From CAYOHY01 sp964403885 (GTDB lineage: Bacteria; Actinomycetota; Coriobacteriia; Anaerosomatales; PHET01), in assembly GCA_964403885.1 (NCBI GenBank), contig CAYOHY010000008.1:1-64000 (forward strand): DNA of 64,000 nt, in the 5' to 3' direction. This document shows positions 51,670 through 62,288 of this stretch, one piece after another. The notes beneath the pieces were generated by a model. The model did not search any database. It was not told the DNA's origin and worked only from the letters and a program-made list of their open reading frames with translations. A program made the position numbers and the translations under genes. Position 1 is the stretch's first letter. Each line of letters opens with the position of its first letter.

Positions 51670-53516
51670 CTCCCCAAAAGCGCGGTAGCTATGAACATGA
51701 CGGCGACACCAACGGCGATTGCGGCGGCATACGCCTGCGCATCACCCGACTGAAGCCTCGATAGCGCCGCTGCCCCCAGGCGGGCGAGCCGACCAGATCC
51801 CTCGACAGCACCGTCGATCAGCAAGCGGTCCAGCCACGCCCACAGCGCACGCGACAGCGTGACGGTGGGTCGCACGATCACGACATCGACGAACCGGTCC
51901 CAGCGATAGGCGGACTCGAGCCAGCTCCACACGGGGCGCAAGCGTGCGCTTCGTGCAGCGTCCGTGTCGCGGTCCGGTGCGAACAGCCAGCCTGCTGCCG
52001 CGCCCGCCACCGCGAGCGACACGGCCACGACCGAGACACCCAGCGCCATGGGCTCCGGCTCGTGTCCGAGCAGCGTGGAGAAGCTCGAGTGGAGCAGCCC
52101 GACCGTCGCGGCGGGAACAGCCAGCACTACCAGCGGAGCGAGCATCGAGACACCGCTCTCATGGGCATGCAGTCCATCCGCGGGACGCCCGAAGAACGCC
52201 AACCGGGTTGCACGAGCGCAGTAGAACGCCGTCAGCGCACTCGCGCCAAACAGAAGAGCACCCGCGACGGGCGCGTGTGACCACACAGACTCAAGCACCG
52301 CATCCTTGCTGAAGAACCCCGCGAACGGCGGCACCCCGCACAGTGCGAGCACACCCACGAGCCACGTGGCGAAGGTGATGGGCATCGCCTTGCGCAAGCC
52401 GCCCATCTCATGCAGATCCTGCGTCCCCGATCCGTGGATGACGCTGCCGGACCCAAGGAACAGCAGCGCCTTGAACGCGGCATGCGCGACCAAGTGGAAG
52501 AACGCAGCGACCCACGCCCCCACCCCCAGCGCGGCGAACATGAAGCCCAGCTGACTCACGGTGGAGTACGCGAGCACCTTCTTGATGTCGCGCTGTGCCA
52601 CGCCGGCCAGCGCGGCCCCAAACGCCGAGACGGTCCCCACGAACAAGAGCAGCTCACGAGCCGCGGGCGCAGCCTCGAACAGCGGCCATACGCGGGCAAC
52701 CAGGTACACACCCGCGGCGACCATGGTGGCCGCGTGGATGAGGGCCGACACCGGAGTGGGGCCCTCCATGGCGTCAGGGAGCCATGCATGCAGGGGGAAC
52801 TGCGCGCTCTTCCCTATCGCTCCAACGGCGATGAGCACGACAGCGATCGAGAGCAACGATGCCGGCATGGTGGGGATCGAGGCGATGACCGGTTCATAGT
52901 CGAGTGTGCCGAGCATCATCCACAGCACGCCCATGCCCAGCAGCAGGCCCACATCACCGATTCGGGTCGTGAGAAACGCCTTCACCGCAGCCGCGGCCGC
53001 AGCGGGCTTGCGATACCAGTAGCCGATGAGCAGGTAGCTGCACGCACCCACCAGCTCCCACCCGATGAACAGCGTCGCAAAACCGTTCGCGATCACGAGA
53101 AGCGACATCGAGCCGGTGAACAACGAAAGCAGCGCGAAGTAGCGCGCCCACCCCTCGTCCCCGTGCATGTAGCCCACCGAGAACACCACCACACACAGCG
53201 CGACGACGCCCACGACCAGCAACATCACCGCGGCAAGCGCGTCGACGGTCCAGCCCAGGCGGATCGCGATGTCACCGACAGCGAACCAGTCGATACCACC
53301 GGTCGAGGCGATCGCGCCCGTCCACGGTGAGACCACCGGGGTCGCAGGACGCGCAGAGCCGATAGAGCCCACGGCGATCAGCGCCACGAGCATGGGCGCA
53401 AGCGATGCGAGCGCTGGCGCCGACGGGCGCCACACACGCCCGGACAGAGCGATGACCGGCGCGAGCAGCAGTGGGACCACCACAGCGAGCCACGGTGCGG
53501 ACACGAGCGCGGCCAC
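51666..53516 (-). CDS. nuoL: NADH-quinone oxidoreductase-like subunit L
   Basis: A 616-residue distal membrane subunit with GWELVGACSYLLIGYW, the FPLHAWLPDAMEGPTPVSAL motif and a C-terminal lateral helix region with amphipathic character (after about residue 540). The GTG at 53516 shares a base with the nuoK stop (TAGTG). A longer open frame upstream lies inside nuoK and is not used. Confidence 0.94.
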   Translation of the reverse strand: MAALVSAPWLAVVVPLLLAPVIALSGRVWRPSAPALASLAPMLVALIAVGSIGSARPATPVVSPWTGAIASTGGIDWFAVGDIAIRLGWTVDALAAVMLLVVGVVALCVVVFSVGYMHGDEGWARYFALLSLFTGSMSLLVIANGFATLFIGWELVGACSYLLIGYWYRKPAAAAAAVKAFLTTRIGDVGLLLGMGVLWMMLGTLDYEPVIASIPTMPASLLSIAVVLIAVGAIGKSAQFPLHAWLPDAMEGPTPVSALIHAATMVAAGVYLVARVWPLFEAAPAARELLLFVGTVSAFGAALAGVAQRDIKKVLAYSTVSQLGFMFAALGVGAWVAAFFHLVAHAAFKALLFLGSGSVIHGSGTQDLHEMGGLRKAMPITFATWLVGVLALCGVPPFAGFFSKDAVLESVWSHAPVAGALLFGASALTAFYCARATRLAFFGRPADGLHAHESGVSMLAPLVVLAVPAATVGLLHSSFSTLLGHEPEPMALGVSVVAVSLAVAGAAAGWLFAPDRDTDAARSARLRPVWSWLESAYRWDRFVDVVIVRPTVTLSRALWAWLDRLLIDGAVEGSGRLARLGAAALSRLQSGDAQAYAAAIAVGVAVMFIATALLGR

Positions 53517-53830
53517 TAGCCCCTCACCTCCGTGAGGTCTTCGACTCTGGTGCTGTGCTTGGCGCGAGCGACCGCAACGAGGAGCGCCAGACCCACGGCA
53601 GCCTCGCAGGCCGCGAGCACCAATACGAGCAGCGTCGCACCCTCGACCGTGGCGGCCGACGCCGCCGAAGAGGCCCCCGACAGCCGTGAAGCAGCCAGCC
53701 CGACGAGCAGGACCAACGCGCCCCCGATCATGACCTCGATGCTCGCGAGCACCCCCACCAGATCGCGGCGAGTGAGCACGCCGTAGAGTCCCAACGCGAA
53801 CAACCCTGCCGAGACGACCACCAGACTCAT
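53516..53830 (-). CDS. nuoK: NADH-quinone oxidoreductase-like subunit K
   Basis: A 104-residue three-helix subunit with the conserved membrane Glu in the first-to-second helix region (SIEVMIGGALVLLVGLA) and the Glu in AACEAAVGLALLV. It overlaps nuoJ by four bases and nuoL by one. Confidence 0.93.
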   Translation of the reverse strand: MSLVVVSAGLFALGLYGVLTRRDLVGVLASIEVMIGGALVLLVGLAASRLSGASSAASAATVEGATLLVLVLAACEAAVGLALLVAVARAKHSTRVEDLTEVRG

Positions 53831-54312
53831 CGGTCATCACCGCCTGTCACCGAGACAACGGCGACCAACGTGGCGAGAAGCAACAGGCCAGCGATCTCAA
53901 ACTGGGGCAAGAGACGCCCAAGCAGCGCATCACCGAGCAGGTCAGGGCCTCCGTTGGCGAGATGAGTGACCGTGGGCGCCAGCGGCTTGAGCATGGCGAC
54001 GATGAACGCGAAGATCCCGGCGCACGCCACCGCCGCCAACAGGTCATGGCGCGAGCCCAAAGACGGCTCCCCCGGGACCGTGCGATGCACCAGCATGATC
54101 GCGAACAGGACGAGAACGAGCACCCCGCCCACGTACACGAAGACCTCGGCCAAGGCGAGGAACCCGAAGCCGAACACCGCGAAGAACCCGGCGACCCCAA
54201 GCAGGAAGGCTCCAAGCCCGAGCGCCATGCGCATGACGTCGCGGGTGAACACCACGGTGAGGGCACCCACGGCGCTCAGTGCGGCCATGGCCCAGAACAG
54301 CAGCGGTGTCAC
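53827..54312 (-). CDS. nuoJ: NADH-quinone oxidoreductase-like subunit J
   Basis: A 161-residue membrane subunit with five predicted helices and the FLALAEVFVYVGGVLVLVLF segment that contains the pi-bulge helix of complex I. The GTG start overlaps the stop of the nuoI-like gene by four bases. Confidence 0.92.
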   Translation of the reverse strand: MTPLLFWAMAALSAVGALTVVFTRDVMRMALGLGAFLLGVAGFFAVFGFGFLALAEVFVYVGGVLVLVLFAIMLVHRTVPGEPSLGSRHDLLAAVACAGIFAFIVAMLKPLAPTVTHLANGGPDLLGDALLGRLLPQFEIAGLLLLATLVAVVSVTGGDDR

Positions 54313-56372
54313 GATGTCACCTCCGAGTGACTCTCGGTGGCTGCATCAGCACCGGTCGCACGCGAACCCTCACCCGATCTGCTCATCTCCTGCTTGTCGA
54401 AGACCACGAGGTCTCGCGTGTAGAACGACAGCTCGTACTGTCCGGTATGGCGCAGTGCGTTGGTGGGACACTGCTCGGCGCACAGGCCGCAGAAGCAGCA
54501 CTTCGAAAGATCGAGGTCGTAGCGCGTCACGCACCGGTCGCCCGGATCGTCGATACGCTCGACCTGGATCGCGTAGTCAGGACACGTGCGCGCACAGAAC
54601 GTGCACCCCACGCACACGTCCGAAGAGCACCTGAGGCAGCGCGCGGCCTCGGCGAGTCCTTCGACGCGCGTCATACCCAGCTCAACCTGCCGGAAGTCTC
54701 GGGCGCGCTCCGACCCCTTGGCCATGGGCATCTTGACTCGTCGGCGGGATGACTCCACGCCGTCGAGCGACGCCTTCTGGTAACGCGGATAGATGGGGAC
54801 CGGTCGGTAGACGCGGCCCTCGGAGAGGCTCTGTCCGTCGAGATGCCTCTGGATCGAGATCGCAGCCTCGTGACCGCTGGCGATCGATGCAATAGCGGAG
54901 CCCGGACCCGTGACCACTTCGCCGCATGCGAAGACACCGCGCACCTGCGTGGTCATGAGCGCACCGTCGACCGGCAGAAGGCCGCGCTCCGTGAGTAGCA
55001 GGTCCGATCCTCCCACGAGCTCAGCAAGATCGGGCGCCTGACCGATGGCGAACACGACGGCATCGCACTCCAGATCGGTGAAGTCGTCGCCAAACTGGGG
55101 CGCGAAACGACCCTGTGCGTCGAAGACCGACAAACAGCTTTGCAGGCGCATCCCGGTCACGCGGCCGTCCTCGACGAGCACCTCTTTGGGGCCGTACGAG
55201 CACATGGCCACGATGCCCTCGTCGAGCGCCTCCTCGATCTCCCATGGGTGAGCCGGCAGCTCGTCCATTGACTCGAGAGACGAAAGGGTCACCTCGGTGG
55301 CACCACAACGCAGTGCGACACGCGCGCAGTCGACGGCCACGTTTCCACCGCCGATGACCAGCACGCGCTTGCCCTTCACGCCACAGTCGCCCTTGCCGTT
55401 GCCGGCACGCAGGAACTCGATGGCACCGTGTACACCATCCCCGTCCGCACCGGGAATCGGCAGCATCCGGCTGAGTTGCAGCCCGGCGGCGATCAGCACG
55501 GCGTCGTACTCACCGATCAGGTGGTCGATGGGCACGTCTCGGCCGATGTGGACGCCGGTGATCAGGCGCATCCCCATGGTCTGCAGATCCGCGATCTCTT
55601 GTGCGAGCACGTCTCGCGGGAGCCGGTAGGCCGGCACGCCGGAGAGCAGCGCTCCACCGGGCTTGTCGTCCTTCTCATAGCAGTGGACCTCGAACCCCAG
55701 CTTCATGAGGTCGTAGGCGGCAGTCAGACCGCTGGGACCGGAGCCGATGATCGCGATGCGCTCGTCGCGCGTCACGGGCAACGGCTGCACGCGGGTGTCC
55801 CGGTGCTCCTCGTAGCGCTCGTAGGCCACTCGGTGCAGCGGCCGGATCGCGATGGGCTCGTCGTAGTAGTTGCGCTTGCACGCGCTCTCGCACGGGTGGT
55901 GGCAGATGCGGCCCAAGACGCCGGGCATGGTGTTGCGGTCGCGGACCAGCTCGTAGGCCTCGGCCGATCTGTCGTCAGCCAGGTAGTACGCCTGTCCGCG
56001 TGCGTCGACGTTGGCGGGACAGTTGCCCACACAGGGCGGCAGGCTGTCTGCCGCGAGCAGCTCCTCGACGTAGCCGTTGTAGTCGGCGGCCGGTGCGGCG
56101 ATCACACCGATGTCGTCCTTGCCCAAGACGCCCGTCAAACGCAGCGCACCGCGCCACCTCGGCGACACCGTGATCTTCTCGAACGGGTAGCGCAGGGTCT
56201 GCGGCTTCTCGGTCGAACGTCGTGCGGTGATCCCCAAACCGGTGACCAGGCTCGCCGCGCGCTCGACGAACCCCTTGATACCGGGGCTGAAGTCGTCGGT
56301 GGCGCTCACAGAGATCCGCACGCTCGTAGGAGTGCGGTCCGGAGGCGTCTGGCGACTGCGCTCTACAGCCAC
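54309..56372 (-). CDS. nuoI: NuoI with an inserted GltD-type NAD(P)H/FAD oxidoreductase module
   Basis: A 687-residue chimera at the nuoI position. Residues ~29-80 resemble the NuoI N-terminal arm (GIKGF, then LRYPFEKITVSPRWRGALRL). Residues ~100-560 are a complete GltD-type flavoprotein: a Cys-rich N-terminal part (CVGNCPANVDARG at 114 onward, CHHPCESACKRN at 157 onward), an FAD motif GSGPSG at 210-215 and a NAD(P) motif GGGNVAVD at 341-348. Residues ~575-645 hold RCLRC and two [4Fe-4S] motifs, C587-X2-C-X2-C-X3-C-P and a second near 625-636, as in NuoI. Because nuoEFG are absent, the flavin module may feed electrons from NAD(P)H or another donor straight into the NuoI clusters. The GTG at 56372 overlaps the nuoH stop by ten bases; the exact start is uncertain. 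Confidence 0.88.
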   Translation of the reverse strand: MAVERSRQTPPDRTPTSVRISVSATDDFSPGIKGFVERAASLVTGLGITARRSTEKPQTLRYPFEKITVSPRWRGALRLTGVLGKDDIGVIAAPAADYNGYVEELLAADSLPPCVGNCPANVDARGQAYYLADDRSAEAYELVRDRNTMPGVLGRICHHPCESACKRNYYDEPIAIRPLHRVAYERYEEHRDTRVQPLPVTRDERIAIIGSGPSGLTAAYDLMKLGFEVHCYEKDDKPGGALLSGVPAYRLPRDVLAQEIADLQTMGMRLITGVHIGRDVPIDHLIGEYDAVLIAAGLQLSRMLPIPGADGDGVHGAIEFLRAGNGKGDCGVKGKRVLVIGGGNVAVDCARVALRCGATEVTLSSLESMDELPAHPWEIEEALDEGIVAMCSYGPKEVLVEDGRVTGMRLQSCLSVFDAQGRFAPQFGDDFTDLECDAVVFAIGQAPDLAELVGGSDLLLTERGLLPVDGALMTTQVRGVFACGEVVTGPGSAIASIASGHEAAISIQRHLDGQSLSEGRVYRPVPIYPRYQKASLDGVESSRRRVKMPMAKGSERARDFRQVELGMTRVEGLAEAARCLRCSSDVCVGCTFCARTCPDYAIQVERIDDPGDRCVTRYDLDLSKCCFCGLCAEQCPTNALRHTGQYELSFYTRDLVVFDKQEMSRSGEGSRATGADAATESHSEVTS

Positions 56373-57325
56373 GGAAGCACCACCCCCACGATGGCGATCT
56401 GCAGGAGCATGATCGGGGTGAGCACCTTCCACGCGAAGCTCATGAGCTGATCGGCACGAAGACGCGGAAACGTCCACTTCACCCAGATCATCGCGGTGGC
56501 GATGGCAGCGGCGAAGACGATGAACAACACCGCGCCCGGCAGACCGGCAAGCCCTAACCCGCCGCCCAGGAAGGTCGCAGCACCAAACAACGAGGCCGCG
56601 ACGATGCCGCCGTACTCGGCCATCATGAAGATCGCCCAGCGGATGCCCGAGTAGTCCGCGAAGTAGCCGGCGACGAGCTCTGACTCGGCCTCAGGAAGAT
56701 CGAACGGACCACGGTTGAGTTCGGCGATCGAGGCGATGAAGTAGACCACGAACGCGGGCGCGAGCACGACGAGCCACCACACGCGCCACTCAGCCCGGAT
56801 GGTTCCGGTGGACAGCGAGCCGGCAAGTAGGCACAACGACAGCACCGACAGCGAGCGCGGCAGCTCGTACGAGATCATCTGCGCAGCCGCGCGAACGCCG
56901 CCGATCGACGCATAGGTGTTGCGCGACGACCATCCCGCGAGCAGGATGCCAAGGACGCTCATCCCCGGCACAGCCAAGAAGAACAACGCGCCGCTCGAGA
57001 TGTCGAAGGGCGCCCATCCCGCAGCGAACGGCACGACCACGATCGATGCGGCGATCGGGACAAAGACGAGGAACGGCATCGCGCGAAAGACCGGGACGTC
57101 GGCCGCCGACGGTGTGATGTCTTCCTTGAGCACGAGCTTCACCGTGTCCGCGAGCGTTTGCAGCAGACCGGCGGGTCCGGCCTCTTGCGGTCCAAAGCGC
57201 AGTTGGATACGACCGGCTACCTTGCGTTCCCACCACACACCCACGAGCGCCGCAAGCGCGATCAAGAGCGCCGAGGCGAGACCCCACACGGCACCAAGGG
57301 CCATCGGATTGATGGGGTACGTCAT
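56363..57325 (-). CDS. nuoH: NADH-quinone oxidoreductase-like subunit H
   Basis: A 320-residue subunit linking the peripheral and membrane arms near the quinone site. It has the WERKVAGRIQLRFGPQEAGP loop, the FDLPEAESELVAGYF motif with its acidic cluster, and the terminal WVKWTFPRLRADQLM segment. It overlaps nuoD and the nuoI-like gene. Confidence 0.95.
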   Translation of the reverse strand: MTYPINPMALGAVWGLASALLIALAALVGVWWERKVAGRIQLRFGPQEAGPAGLLQTLADTVKLVLKEDITPSAADVPVFRAMPFLVFVPIAASIVVVPFAAGWAPFDISSGALFFLAVPGMSVLGILLAGWSSRNTYASIGGVRAAAQMISYELPRSLSVLSLCLLAGSLSTGTIRAEWRVWWLVVLAPAFVVYFIASIAELNRGPFDLPEAESELVAGYFADYSGIRWAIFMMAEYGGIVAASLFGAATFLGGGLGLAGLPGAVLFIVFAAAIATAMIWVKWTFPRLRADQLMSFAWKVLTPIMLLQIAIVGVVLPWL

Positions 57326-58467
57326 CGGTCCACCTCGCCGAACACGGGATCCAGCGAGCCGAGCACGACCACGAGGTCTGACAACGTGTGCCCCTCGGCA
57401 AGCATGGGCAGCAGTGCCAGGTTGCAGAAGGCGGGGCTGCGCACGTGCATGCGATACGGGCGCGGACCGCCGTCGCTCACCAAGTACACCCCCAGAGACC
57501 CGCGAGCGCTCTCGATATGGTCGTAGGCGTCACCGGGCGGCGGCGCGATGAGCCGAGGAAGCCCGTCGGCACGCACGTAGCCGCCATGCATCTGCGAGAT
57601 CGCCTGCTCGACGATGCGCGCGGACTCATAGCACTCGAGAAGCCTGCACCGATTGCGGTCGTAGGCGTCTCCGCGCTCTCCCACCACGACATCAAAGTCC
57701 ATACGGGGATAGACCGAGTACGAATCGTGCTTGCGCAGATCCCAGTTCACGCCGGATGCCCGCGCGGTGGGACCCGATGCCCCCCACGCGACCGCGTCCT
57801 CGGCGGAGAGCACACCGATGCCCTTGAGCCGAGCCCGGGTGATCGCGTTCCCAAAGAAGAGCTTGTCCATCTCCGCGAGCTTGTCCGGGAGCGCGGATGT
57901 GAACGCGAGGACATCCTCGGTCCATCCGTCGGGCGCATCGAAAGACACACCGCCGGGACGCACGTAGTTGTAGGTCAGTCGTGCGCCGCAGAGCGCCTCG
58001 AAGAGCTCCACCACGCGCTCACGCTGATCGAATGCGTAGACGAACATGGTGAACGCGCCGGTGTCGGCCGCGGCAGCCCCCAAGCCCATCATGTGGCTTG
58101 CGATGCGCTGCAGCTCGCACACGATGACACGCAGGTACTCAGCGCGCTCGGGAACGCGGATGCCGGCCAGCCGCTCGACCGCTCGGCAGTACGCCCAGTT
58201 CGCGTACATGGACCCCACGTAGTCAAGGCGATCCGTGAGCGGGACCACCTGCAGATAGGTGCGGTTCTCGGCCATCTTCTCGATACCACGGTGCAGGTAC
58301 CCGATGACGGGATCGGCCTTGACCACCACGTCACCGTCGAGGTGGACGACCACGCGCCCCACGCCGTGGGTGGAGGGATGCGACGGACCCACGTTGACCA
58401 CGAGCTCCTCAACGGGCAGCCCTCGTTCATCGGTGGTCACGGTTCTGGATTCGATCTCTACGGGCAT
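57322..58467 (-). CDS. nuoD: NADH-quinone oxidoreductase-like subunit D (49-kDa type)
   Basis: A 381-residue hydrogenase-large-subunit-related protein with NVGPSHPSTHGV, the quinone-pocket His region, and the GLHRGIEK-like segment (GYLHRGIEKMAE). It is stand-alone, not fused to NuoC. It overlaps nuoH by four bases (ATGA) and follows nuoC by 18. Confidence 0.95.
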   Translation of the reverse strand: MPVEIESRTVTTDERGLPVEELVVNVGPSHPSTHGVGRVVVHLDGDVVVKADPVIGYLHRGIEKMAENRTYLQVVPLTDRLDYVGSMYANWAYCRAVERLAGIRVPERAEYLRVIVCELQRIASHMMGLGAAAADTGAFTMFVYAFDQRERVVELFEALCGARLTYNYVRPGGVSFDAPDGWTEDVLAFTSALPDKLAEMDKLFFGNAITRARLKGIGVLSAEDAVAWGASGPTARASGVNWDLRKHDSYSVYPRMDFDVVVGERGDAYDRNRCRLLECYESARIVEQAISQMHGGYVRADGLPRLIAPPPGDAYDHIESARGSLGVYLVSDGGPRPYRMHVRSPAFCNLALLPMLAEGHTLSDLVVVLGSLDPVFGEVDR

Positions 58468-58485
58468 GGTCGTCGCACCTCCCCT

Positions 58486-58956
58486 CTAGATGTAGTCCGG
58501 ACGGCGAATCATCCGGGGGTCGTCATAGTCACGTCGCAGCGGACGGCCGACGAAATCCTCAGGCAGCAAGATCCGCCGAGGATCCGGATGCCCCTCGAAG
58601 TCGATGCCAAAGAGGTCGTAGACCTCTCGCTCCTGCCAGTTCGCGGCCGGCCACACGTCGACAAGGGACGCCACGCGGGCGTCAGAACGCGGCACCTGCG
58701 TCTTCATGAAGATCGCCGCCGAGAGAGACCGCGACTGCAAGCGGTACACGAGCACGAACACCTCGTCGCGATCCACCGCGGTCACCATTCCGAGCCGGTC
58801 GAAGCCGGCGTCGCGCAGGTCGCGCGCGGTCTCGAGCAGGTTCTCCCGGTCGATGCCCACCACCGCATCCTTGAACTCGTGCGAGAACAAGGGGTACAAC
58901 CGCGGATTGAGGGTGGCGATGCGGTCAGCCAACGCGCGCATCTCGGCAGCGTTCAC
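58486..58956 (-). CDS. nuoC: NADH-quinone oxidoreductase-like subunit C (30-kDa type)
   Basis: A 156-residue soluble subunit with the signature EREVYDLFGIDFEGHPDPRR (20 residues, near 110-130) and the terminal LRRDY. The GTG start overlaps nuoB by four bases. Confidence 0.94.
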   Translation of the reverse strand: MNAAEMRALADRIATLNPRLYPLFSHEFKDAVVGIDRENLLETARDLRDAGFDRLGMVTAVDRDEVFVLVYRLQSRSLSAAIFMKTQVPRSDARVASLVDVWPAANWQEREVYDLFGIDFEGHPDPRRILLPEDFVGRPLRRDYDDPRMIRRPDYI

Positions 58957-59570
58957 TCGGCGTCACCGCCCTTCGGCGCTCGGCTGGCGGGCAGGTCAGG
59001 CGGCAGCGGATCCTCGTTGGCGTAGCACGCGTCGTCCGGTCGCGGCAGCAAGAACTCGCGCTGATAGCGACGCCCGGGGGAGATCGACTCGGCATGCACG
59101 AGCTCGCGCAGCCGCAACACGCCGTCTTGCAGGGATTCGGGCCGCGGCGGACAGCCGGAGATGTAGACGTCGACCGGCAAGAACTCGTCGGCGCCGCGCA
59201 CCACGGAGTAGGTGTCGTAGTAGAAGATGCCGCCCGAGACGGTGCAGTTGCCCATCGCGACGACCCACTTGGGCTCGGGCATCTGGTCGTAGAGGCGACG
59301 GACCGCGGGCTTCATCTTCTCGGTGATCGTGCCGGCCAGGATCATCACGTCGGTATGGCGCGGATCAGGGCGCGGGAACGTGCCCAGCCGATCGAAGTCG
59401 AACTTGGAGAACGACGCCGCGATGAGCTCCATCGCGCAGCACGCGGTCCCCATGGGAAACGCCCAGAGGGACTGTCCGCGTGACCAATCCATGAGGGCGT
59501 CGACGCTCGTGAGGATGATTCCGCTGGGGCTGCGGTCGAGCGCTGAGCCGATGTCGTCTACGAGCGCCAC
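58953..59570 (-). CDS. nuoB: NADH-quinone oxidoreductase-like subunit B (N2 cluster)
   Basis: The 205-residue protein carries the four ligands of cluster N2: adjacent Cys44 and Cys45, Cys109 and Cys140 in GCPPRPE. It passes electrons from NuoI to quinone. The C-terminal ~50 residues extend beyond the usual domain and end in a proline-rich tail. The GTG at 59570 overlaps the nuoA stop by 13 bases; homology begins shortly after it. Confidence 0.94.
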   Translation of the reverse strand: MALVDDIGSALDRSPSGIILTSVDALMDWSRGQSLWAFPMGTACCAMELIAASFSKFDFDRLGTFPRPDPRHTDVMILAGTITEKMKPAVRRLYDQMPEPKWVVAMGNCTVSGGIFYYDTYSVVRGADEFLPVDVYISGCPPRPESLQDGVLRLRELVHAESISPGRRYQREFLLPRPDDACYANEDPLPPDLPASRAPKGGDAE

Positions 59571-59926
59571 TCCAAAGCCCCCTTCCGCCACGCATAGACG
59601 AGGCCGAGCGCAAGGAACGCCACGAACGCGCCGACCTCCGCGAGCGCGATCAGGTTCCCGCGGAGCCGGGTTGCAACGGCGAAGAGAAGCACCGCCTCGG
59701 CGTCGAACAGGACGAGAAGCATCGCGACGGTGGAGAAGCGCATGCGCTGAGCGGACCACGGACGACCGGCCTGATCGAGACCACACTCGAACGGGGTCTG
59801 CTTCTCGGCGTGAGGGCGCTTGGGGGCGAGGATCGCGTTCGCGACAAAGACCACACCGATGAAGGCCGCCGATGCGACGACCACTCCGATGACGAACAGC
59901 AACCCCTGTGCGGAGCCCCCTACCAT
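59558..59926 (-). CDS. nuoA: NADH-quinone oxidoreductase-like subunit A
   Basis: A 122-residue subunit with three membrane helices and the conserved loop KQTPFECGLDQAG plus MRFSTVAMLLVLFDAEAV. An AGGGGG site precedes the ATG. It is the first gene of the operon nuoA-B-C-D-H-I-J-K-L-M-N. Confidence 0.95.
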   Translation of the reverse strand: MVGGSAQGLLFVIGVVVASAAFIGVVFVANAILAPKRPHAEKQTPFECGLDQAGRPWSAQRMRFSTVAMLLVLFDAEAVLLFAVATRLRGNLIALAEVGAFVAFLALGLVYAWRKGALEWRS

Positions 59927-60006
59927 GTAACCCCCTGGTGCCTGTCTCCTTGAGGGCCTATCGCCTCACAAGGGCCGGTTAGACAGTTGCGTCAGGACGC
60001 CGACCA

Positions 60007-60081
60007 CGGACCGCGCGGTCCGAACCGGCTGGGCACAGGATAGAGCATGCGAAATGACATTGCAACGATTGTTACAATGTC
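60007..60081 (-). promoter_or_regulatory. nuo operon promoter with overlapping palindromic operator
   Basis: On the minus strand, -35 TTGCAA (60060-60065) and -10 TATCCT (60037-60042) have a 17-base spacer. A 26-base near-perfect inverted repeat (60056-60081) covers the -35; its outer arms are GACATTG and CAATGTC, with TTGTAAC/GTTGCAA inside. A further half-site-like GTTACAA lies just upstream (60092-60098). A perfect 16-base palindrome CGGACCGCGCGGTCCG (60007-60022) would form a hairpin near the 5' end of the transcript. The regulator is unknown; Rex-, FNR- or GntR-type proteins recognise broadly similar sites. Confidence 0.7.
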
Positions 60082-60154
60082 AGGATAATGTGTTACAAAG
60101 TCCTGCTCACAAGGGGTATTGGCAGCGGAAGCACGTCGACGCGAGAGCGCACGC

Positions 60155-62221
<2,067 letters not shown>

Positions 62222-62288
62222 GGCCGTTCAGTCTATCACCGCAGCGGGCATCTTCACCCTATCCGGACCAACGACGAAGGGATCCCGG

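Noticed and set aside
51666..53840. A 724-codon version of NuoL with an N-terminal extension.
   Set aside because: The extra ~108 codons lie inside nuoK in another frame and have no NuoL similarity; the GTG at 53516 fits the family start.
54309..56477. A frameshift or misassembly creating the NuoI-GltD chimera.
   Set aside because: The frame is open throughout, codon use is uniform, both junctions lie in conserved-looking sequence, and the neighbouring genes overlap it as in the rest of the operon.
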